From Thuidium tamariscinum (Eukaryota; Streptophyta; Bryopsida; Hypnales; Thuidiaceae), in assembly GCA_947034885.2 (NCBI GenBank), contig OX344753.2, positions 24,816,347-24,880,346 of the forward strand: a stretch of DNA of 64,000 nucleotides, written 5' to 3'. The notes under the pieces are model-generated. The model had not been told where the DNA came from and ran no database searches. It saw only the letters and a list, made by a program, of their open reading frames with translations. Position numbers and translations under genes: made by a program. Position 1 is the stretch's first letter, and every line of letters starts with the position of its first letter. Below, in pieces: positions 56,141 to 64,000 of this stretch.

Positions 56141-59100
56141 ATGGCGGAGTCGACAGAGCAGGTACGTAGCTATACTGAAACGTTGATGTCGGTAAATGGG
56201 TGGAGATTCACAACATTTGCACTTTCAAGGTGGGTGCGGGCGCTTGAAAACCTGAACCTATTCTAGTCCTAGTTTGGTTTGGAAGCTTTGTGCAAACGAG
56301 TGCCACAATTTTGGGGCTATGAATTGAAGTTTCGAGTTGTTTTAGTTTTTGAAGATTTCTGCAGCTGGGTGTCACGATTTTGGGGCTATGAATTCCACCA
56401 CAGGGATCTCATATCAGGTTCCCGGTGTTCTTTCCCATTGAGTCCCACATTTCCCACTGAACTTAAATAGTTAACACCTGTAAAAACTTTACTATTTACA
56501 GGAAATTTGGACACATGTCGCAACGACTAATACACAGGGAAATATGGGACTCACCGGGAATAAACCGAGAATTAACACCGGGAATCCAATATGAGCTACA
56601 ATGGTGCACCATTGTAGCGAAATTGACGTTGGTAGTTGAGTGTGACAAATCGTACTTCAATGTGCACACGTAGGGCACGATGCCAAGTCCAGTGTACAAG
56701 GCTACCATGCATGAAACTGTCGCATTCGCTTGTTGAAAGGCGTCAAAATCCCATAGTTCATTTCCTGATTTAATTGAGTTGAACAGCTTGGCATTATGTT
56801 TGATAACGTTCGCTCTTGAGCCTCCTAGCTCTTAAATACGACCCATTTCAGTAGAGGTTGGCTAGCAAGCAAACATTGAATATGGTGCCCAGTGCTTAGT
56901 TGTGTTTTCACTGTTTCTTTTCCCTCTCTAGTATTATGCTGTCTTCTTTGGTTAACGTGTGATTACATAGTCCTGTAACTTGAAAGTAAAGCATCGGAAC
57001 GGAAATTCCATCCCAATGTTGTTCCTGTTACCCAAAGTGATGAGATGCCCTATTGTCAATTTCGTTAAATTGGCTTGATTCCAGCGCTAAAAGTTGTGAC
57101 ATACTACATCTTTACCAATGACCGAGCCTATTTCATTCAGTGTTGTGCACTGAGCATATTTTGGTCTATGCTCAGTGAATGGGATGTCTACGCAACACGA
57201 CACAAAGCTCTAAAGACTACCACAAGTATAGATTTACATTTCAGGCAGCACGTCCTGAAAAGCGCCAAACTGTCTAATGGAAACTGCGATTTCAAACGAA
57301 ATTGACGCCTATGTGATGTTGCTGCAGAATGGTGCTGCTGGTGAAGAGGCCCGAATCCACATCAGTGGTCAAGCGCCCGGAGTAGACAGCACTAAAAGGA
57401 AGTCCAATTGGTGGACAGCAGCGGCCTACAACATCACCGCCATCGTTGGCCTTGGGGTGCTTGGTTTGCCGCATGCGATGGCGTTCCTCTCCTGGTTTGA
57501 ATTCGTCTTGGGCCTCATCTACTTCTCTGAAATTTCCTTGTGTTTTTGCTAGTGGTTGGTTTTATAAACAGGGTTGCAATTTGGTCTGGTTACCAGTTAG
57601 ATGTTGTCATAGATGATGGAGTGTCTACGCTAAGTGTGTGCTCAGACTCAGAATTTTGTGTGTCGTTGCAGGGGTGGCCTGGCAGTAATGGCTCTCACAT
57701 GGATCATCACCTACTTCACATTGAAGCAACTGGTGGAACTCCATGAAGTAGACCCTGGGAAACGGTACGAGACGTACCAAGATCTCGGGGATCGAGCATT
57801 TGGCGGCAATTGGGGTCAAAGGATTGTTCTGCCGATGCAAATGGTTGTCGAGGTCAGTATGGATGTGCTCTTCACCATTGCTGTAGGACAGGCTATGATC
57901 CGAATACTGGGAAATTGCCAAGTGCACATATATATTTGGTTTGTAGCATTTGGTGCCATCCAAGTTGGCCTCTCTTGTAAGTTACCAGATTATCACGCCA
58001 TCAGATGGATTGCAGTGGGTGCAGCAGTCATGTCAATTTGGTAAGCTTTTCATCTTTCATTTGGCCTTGTATTTTGCTCCTCGCAATGAAATTTCGTTTC
58101 AAATGTTTCCAAAAATAAATAAAAAGGACAAGTTTGACCATAACTTTTGGTATGTGCACCCATAATCACCACTTGAAACAATTACCACCCTTGGTATAGA
58201 TTGTAGGTGGTGATTCTGGGTGCACAGAGCTTAGATCCGTTGCAGTATGTTCTCAATCACTGGTGAATGTTGCAAACCCTGAACATTCCCAAGTCCATAT
58301 TCTGGATGATGAACATTGTGCTTCTGGATGATGTTTCGTCCAAATGACATCTCATTTATACACATTTGTCAGAAGAGAAGCTACCTTTCTTTATGATAAC
58401 ATATTGTTCAAAGATATAGTAGATAGCATTTAAACATTCCGAAAGGATTTGAGCAGAATGGGTTTAAATGCATCAAATCCATTCTGTCACTTGTATTTCG
58501 ATTTCAGTTGTTGCGATGCTCACAACTTCCTCTCCTTGATTGACAGCTATTCAACAATTGCGTGGATCTCGCTTGTGTCTCACGGTTTCAAGCATCGTGG
58601 TGATGCCAACTATGGGGAACCTGAGAGTCTGCCAGCAAACAACGTCGGTTTCCATCAAAATCAAGTGGACTTAGATGAAGTTGATCTTGTGTTTCAAGCC
58701 TTCAATGCAATTGGAGTCATTGCGTTTGCGTTTGCTGCGCACAATGTTGTTTTGGACATTCAAACCCAGTTACCGTCACCTTCGGAAGAGGAAATGATGA
58801 AGGGAGTGAAGTTCACGTATCTGGTGGTAGCACTTTGCTACTTTCCAATTGCCATAGCGGTCTACGGTTTGTATGGCAACCAAGTAAGCAACAATGCCTT
58901 GGATTTCATGGTGGGTAAAGTCTCACGAGAATGGGTGATCATAACCAACCTCATGTTGATCATTCATCTTATTGGAAGTTATCAGGTAACTCACTTCACT
59001 AGAGTTTTGAGAGATTTGCTCCCTGGATTTAGCAAACCTTAATTTATTCTTGTCATTTAGGAGCTCTCACTTAGGAATTATGCTGCTTCTCATGAGTTAA

Positions 59101-59528
59101 GGAATACCTCTATTGTGTCCATTTATCAAACATACTGAACACATTCAAGACCGAGATTCAAGACTGAACTTATTTTGATCACAGTAACAAAATGCTTACA
59201 ATGGACACATTGACATTGATTTGGAAGGTGACCCTTATTTTTACAATGTTTCACTTTTGGGATGGAATTTTCGATCATGATCATAAAATAAATTTGGCAT
59301 TACTGTTGCATGTTAGAACTCTTGGGTATGCAATTCAATGAAATATTACTAACAAAGGATCTTGGCAGTAAATACATAAATAACAATAAAATTTTCATTG
59401 TCATTGTTGTTGACCTAAAATGAATAATGTCACTTGGGCATAGGATTGTAATTGATTAAAATCACTATGTATAAAAATTGTTGGAAATTGAATACTTCAA
59501 CAAGGATTTTTTTTGTAGGAATGGTTTA

Positions 59529-59612
<84 letters not shown>

Positions 59613-60837
59613 TTGTACTTGCAGATTTTTGCCGTTCCTGTATTCAAGGTTTTAGAGGACAAAACAGAATATAATCGATATGTTGTTCGAATAGTTTACA
59701 TAGGTAAGTACAATACTTGTCATGATTTTAGTTTCAAACTTTGTTAGTTTCTTAAAAGCAATATATATTTGTTGTGTTGTAGCATAATGTCTTATTCAAA
59801 TATAACATGACATTAAAAACATTAATTATCTTTGAGTGATATATTTGATGCAGTTTCTACAACATCACTTGCAATGGTGTTTCCAATCTTCTCTCCACTC
59901 CTTGGATTCTTTGGAGGGTTTGCAATTGCTCCAACAACATACATTGTATGTCATCTTCTATTAATATACTCTATATTTTTTGAATTAATTGCTACTAGAT
60001 ATTATGCTTAAAATGATTTTGAAAACTTGTTGAAAGAATCTATTATAGGTTTCTTTCCAATTATATGAGACAAAGTTATGCTATTAATGACATTTTGTGT
60101 TATGTTGTTTGTAGCTTCCTTGTGTATTATGGCTATTTATAGATCGGAAATTGAGAAGGTCAAGAACATTCTCAAGAGCACATTACATTAATTGGGTAAG
60201 TTCATTAGCTTGATTACACTTTCTTATTTTCTACTTTAGTGTGAATGTACCTTGAATTGGTCTCTCAAGTACATCAAAATGAACTTGGTGGCATTTAAAA
60301 TTGATTTAAGCCACATTTATATAATTCAAGAGAAAATGCATTTAGCCCACTAATTTTGATTGTAGTAAATTTGTAATAGTGACATTCAAATCATGTTTTT
60401 GAAAAAAGAAAAATATATGGAATGGTAAAATCTACCTCTAGTGACTAGGAAACATTACATATTTCTTAGCAAATATAAGCAAGTCATGTGGAGGCTTATA
60501 ATTATTATAAATTTTTAAAATTTTGTAATGGTATAAATTTTGACCCATATAAATTAAGATTTCACTATACAATTGAATTTGGCATTTTTTGAATATTTAA
60601 CATTGGTTTTTGAGGGGTCAAAGGGCCTGGAGTGTGATGATTACATCTGATTTGTTCATTGTGGCTTCTTTTTAGGCTTTAATCATAATTGGAACCATCA
60701 TTATGTTTCTTGCCATTTTGGGTGGAATTGACAATCTTACCAAGCAAGTAAGAATTTATGGTTTCTACCATACTTTTACAAAGCATTGGAAGTCTTCTGG
60801 ATTTTATCCTCCTCGTCATTGTAATCCTAAACTCTAA
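56141..60837 (+). CDS. LHT-type amino-acid transporter (AAAP family), eight exons
   Basis: A predicted plasma-membrane proton-coupled amino-acid permease of the AAAP family (Aa_trans), lysine/histidine transporter type. Proposed exons: 56141-56161, 57328-57494, 57672-58040, 58547-58985, 59625-59703, 59854-59945, 60115-60195, 60676-60837. All junctions are GT..AG, the frame stays open, and the product is 469 residues. Diagnostic segments: VGLGVLGLPHAMAFLSW (about residue 47), ALTWIITYFTLKQLVELHE, YSTIAWISLVSHG, FAFAAHNVVLDIQ, ALCYFPIAIAVYGLYGN, LIHLIGSYQ-type, LLGFFGGFAIAPTTY and LPCVLWLFI. Start: ATGGCGGAG in good context opens exon 1 (MAESTEQ), spliced in phase to NGAAGEE. Alternatively, ATG 57277 reads straight into exon 2 with no first intron (479 residues). 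The loop after SYQIFAVPVF looks about eight residues shorter than usual. The C-terminus runs about 20 residues past the usual YxFY end; GTAAGA at about 60750 could instead be a donor to a further exon. Substrate range cannot be read from sequence. Confidence 0.85.
56431..56564. repeat. Imperfect foldback in first LHT intron
   Basis: The left arm CCCATTGAGTCCCACATTTC pairs with the right arm read inverted (CCGGTGAGTCCCATATTTCC). Inside, ACCTGTAAA..TTTACAGG also folds. Possibly a small MITE. Confidence 0.55.
58154..58225. repeat. Foldback in LHT intron between exons 3 and 4
   Basis: Arms GTGCACCCATAATCACCAC (58154-58172) and the inverse of GTGCACCCAGAATCACCAC (58207-58225) match at 18 of 19 positions. 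A small hairpin element or intron structure. Confidence 0.75.
59532..59606. repeat. (AT)n microsatellite, ~75 bp, in an LHT intron
   Basis: An uninterrupted AT dinucleotide run just upstream of the acceptor of the fifth exon (TTTGTACTTGCAG at 59612-59624). Its length is likely polymorphic. Confidence 0.98.
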
Positions 60838-61789
60838 TTCTTGCAAAAAATTTAGTGAGACATAAGGTAGAACCACCTATTCTCAATCAAGGACCCATAT
60901 CCAACTTGTAAGGTGTGGCTATTTCCAACCAAGGCTAAAAGAGATTTCCAATGAAAGCTTGGAATGTATTTTTTTTTCCATTTTCAAGGTTGAAACTAAT
61001 AAAGTTATGACACATGTCCCAAAGTGTCATAAAGTGTGCGGAAAGTATCAAGTAGAATAGTAATTTGAACTAGGATTTGAATTGGAAGACTCTAGACATT
61101 TGTTATAGGTTCAAAGCACTTTTGGCTTCCAAAAATCATAGTAATTTCAGTTTTGGGAATAAAATTGTGAAAAATTTACAATCCCCATATTTCCTATCTT
61201 TCTATATGGCAATTGGGAAAAATTTGCATAGCCTCATAATCCTTATGAATTGTTCTAGAATTGCTTAAATGATCGGGTATAGGTGATTCTATCTTAGTTT
61301 AAATCTAGATTTTATCTAGATTGTATGAAAGAGAACTCTTCATGAATTTCTTTTAATTAGTGGAAATTAGCACTTGCAAGGAAATGGGCTTGTTGTGACA
61401 ACTTTTTACAAACTTCATAGATGGACCATACCTCAATTTGAGAGTACTTTTACCTACAAAATTTGGACACTTATTAGTTTGATTTGACATTTCAAAAAAG
61501 ATTGAGTGTAATCCTTGCTTACGTCTCTAAACAGAGGTAATAATTTAAGGAATATGTCTTTGTATCAATGATATATTTCCTAAATTTAACTTTTGGACTC
61601 TTGAAGAGTAAAACCTAGATCTTTATGCCATTAGAAAATCATCCAAGAATCTAAATAAAAAGCATGCTATCACCTCTTTTGAGGTCTAATGAAATATTAC
61701 ATATATTTGTAGAGTGTCCTAAAGCTTTTTCAATCATAACTAATAAATAATTAAAGCAAATCTATTTATACTACATCAACACTTTTAGT
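60838..61789. other. AT-rich DNA downstream of the LHT gene
   Basis: It should contain the 3' untranslated region of the gene, but no clear polyadenylation context stands out among many A-rich runs. No other gene is seen. Confidence 0.45.
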
Positions 61790-62975
61790 TCATTAATTCC
61801 TAAAGGACTAGACAATATTTTTTTGGCAACATATCAATTTTGGATAATTTACTATAAATAGAATTTATATTTATTTTCTTTGAAATTTTTATGCAACATG
61901 TACCCAAAGAGTAGCTATAAGGCACAACAATTTTCATAAATTTTGACTACATGGTTAAATATTATTGTATGCTATGTAATTTTCATTAATCTACAATATT
62001 CATAAGCAACTCAAGAATATTCTTAAAAAAGTGATTTTTTAAAAGTAAAAGTTTGAAATTGATTTTCTAGATTTATATAAGTAGAAAGCTTTGAATCATT
62101 TGATTTTGATCATCAATGAGATGAAAGTTATGAGGAAATTTAGTTTGTGGGCAATTCTTGGGGGATTCTCTCCCTTATATATTTTGCATACACTTGCGGT
62201 AATGACCTATTTAATGGGGGGCTATCTATAAAATGACCTATTTATAATATGGAGGTATTTTAGGACATCCTGTTTTATATATAATCTTATTTCTCACTTT
62301 TTAAGTACCCTATTGTTATTTTTTACAAATTTTATTTGAAGTGAATATATTATACCCTATTTTTTTTATCACATGTTGTTTCTACAATTTTTGCTAGTGA
62401 ACCCCCTAAGGGGCAATTGTGGGTTTCCTACTCTAAAACAAACTTTCAAGTCCTTTATGTAACTCAATTTTCAACATTTAAAAAAATAAATAAATCCTAG
62501 AATGTAGATTCTTTATCACAAAATTACAACCATTGGAATTATCATTTTTCAATTCCATAACCGTAAATCCTTAACAATTTAGTATTTTTAATCAATCTCT
62601 ACTTCTTTCTACTTACTATTTTTTCTTATATGTTTAATAATTTCAAATGATTTGAAATTTTTTGAAAATGTAGGCAACTTGCCTTGAAGAATGATGTGAA
62701 GAAGAACTACCAACACGGACATTTTTTATACAAATGTGACCTTGTAAAGTGTAGATGCCTGTCATTTTTGTAGGGCCAAAAAAAAGATTTTTCACAATTC
62801 AAATGCTAATGTCTTTCAACCTTCAAAGGAGAACTTTCTGAATTTTTTTAACATAATTTCAAACCAATGCCCTACATCATATGAGTCCAAAGATGTTTTG
62901 TTTTTTCTAAAATGTCGTACTCACATTAGAAATGGTAGTTTTAGAGTATTTTTGGTGAAAACATAGTTAAGAACC
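61790..62975 (+). repeat. Dispersed repeat, copy 2 (downstream of the LHT gene)
   Basis: Collinear with 54534-55480. It carries about 230 bp extra near 62190-62420, flanked by GGGCAATTCTTGGGGGATTC and GGGGCAATTGTGGGTTTCC, which looks like an insertion or local duplication. More AT-rich than copy 1. Confidence 0.65.
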
Positions 62976-64000
62976 TTTAAGAATTAAGTGCATGAAAATC
63001 TAACTAAACTTTAAAAATTGACCCTACTTTGTACAAATTTAGAAGATATTATGGATGGTTGTTTTTTTATCATTGCACATGAGGCTTCAACTTAGTTTGT
63101 TGTTATTATCATTTACCATTGAGGTTTCAAATTTTTTGTAAGGGTTCAAACATTTTCAATACTTCATCCATCTATATCTAGCAATCTCAACTACTCATAC
63201 GATAAATCACTCTTCCAAACCTCTAGTGTAAATATCCTATAAGATACAATATATGATTTCTGAAATTTTATGGAAATTGAATTCAAAAGAAAAGTTTCGA
63301 AAGCTAAAATTTTGATGTGGATATGAAAATAGTGTTTTATATTTTTAACATCAATTTGAAATAATATTTTTTGAGTATCCATTAAAATTGTCAAAATGAT
63401 TACTAATGATTGAAATTGAAGATTTATAGTCTATGAGCTTCCATTTTGCTCTTTGGAATTCATTGGGTTTTTTTTCTTAAATTTAGCAAAATTAAATTAA
63501 AAAATATGTACAAAAAATTTCAAAAAAGACTATAAAATTAAATTAGGTATGTAGGTATGTTGCATACTAATATAGTATTTGGCCAAATTTTGAGTACTTT
63601 TTTCTAAGTATATTTGAATCTCATTTGTAGATAGGATAAAACTATAAAATTGTTTAAATTATAAACCTATAGTTGAATTATTCAAAATGGCGTAGTCTAC
63701 CATGCATGTTAGAAAAATTAGCTACATTGATTTGAGAGAATCCTAAGAAGAATTCTAAAGTCATGTTCCACAGATAAGTTTCAAAATTTCCAATTGAATT
63801 CCTATTGTAGTAGAAACTTCAATTGTTAGTTTGCAAAAAAAAACATGACAAACTAGTAGAAGGTATCTACACCCAAAAGACAAGGTTCAAGCGTTAGAAT
63901 CACACTAAGAATTCAATGGAACAATTGATTTGTCAAAAATCTTCTTTGTGTGAGAAATTCTTTAGAATCTAGTAACTATTACAACAAACGTAGGATGCAA
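62976..64000. other. AT-rich non-coding DNA to window end
   Basis: No gene, RNA or element boundary is recognised. Confidence 0.5.

Noticed and set aside
57634..57963. Minus-strand 112-codon frame over an LHT exon
   Set aside because: It is the antisense shadow of the second long LHT exon, which has clear family homology on the plus strand.
59478..59747. 89-codon frame with a long Ile-Tyr repeat
   Set aside because: It is the AT microsatellite in an LHT intron read through; only 59625-59703 is real exon.

Overview
The window looks like repeat-rich nuclear DNA of a land plant. It is AT-rich and has one intron-containing plant gene of the LHT amino-acid transporter type, a chromodomain Ty3/gypsy retrotransposon, foldback elements with CACTA-type ends, and long stretches of nested repeats. 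Nothing identifies the species. A seed-free plant or a gymnosperm would fit the low gene density, but that is inference. No tRNA, rRNA or CRISPR array was seen, and there are no bacterial-style operons.

Layout. 0-5.5 kb: a degenerate ~62-bp tandem repeat, a 723-bp terminal-inverted-repeat (TIR) element, a ~190-bp tandem repeat split by a Mutator-like insertion, and the decayed C-terminal end of a piggyBac-type transposase. 5.5-9.8 kb: a truncated foldback element, a truncated ~3-kb LTR (called E here), a short tandem repeat and a 441-bp TIR element. 10-16 kb: decayed DNA with recurring short motifs, a foldback element and coding-like scraps. 16.2-34.1 kb: a nest of elements. Two long LTRs (A and B) abut head to tail. 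A 9.8-kb Ty3/gypsy chromovirus is inserted in B, and a third long LTR (C, 3.7 kb) is inserted in the last part of the gypsy pol gene. 34-42.5 kb: AT-rich decayed sequence with small foldback elements. 42.5-46.0 kb: a fourth intact long LTR (D) with a perfect 5-bp target duplication. 46-56 kb: more decayed repeats, TIR elements and two related GC-rich islands. 56.1-60.8 kb: the only apparently intact gene, an eight-exon LHT-like transporter. 61-64 kb: AT-rich DNA, including a second copy of a ~1-kb repeat also found upstream of the gene.

The most unusual feature is the group of five long LTRs (A-E). Each has a TATA box about 1.1-1.6 kb from one end, a GC-rich repeat block downstream of it, and short motifs shared across otherwise diverged subfamilies. 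Four end in TG...CA. No internal coding region belonging to this family is present, so they look like solo LTRs of a large retroelement whose body is not seen here.

The LHT gene stands alone. The other coding traces are transposon remnants or unrecognised fragments.
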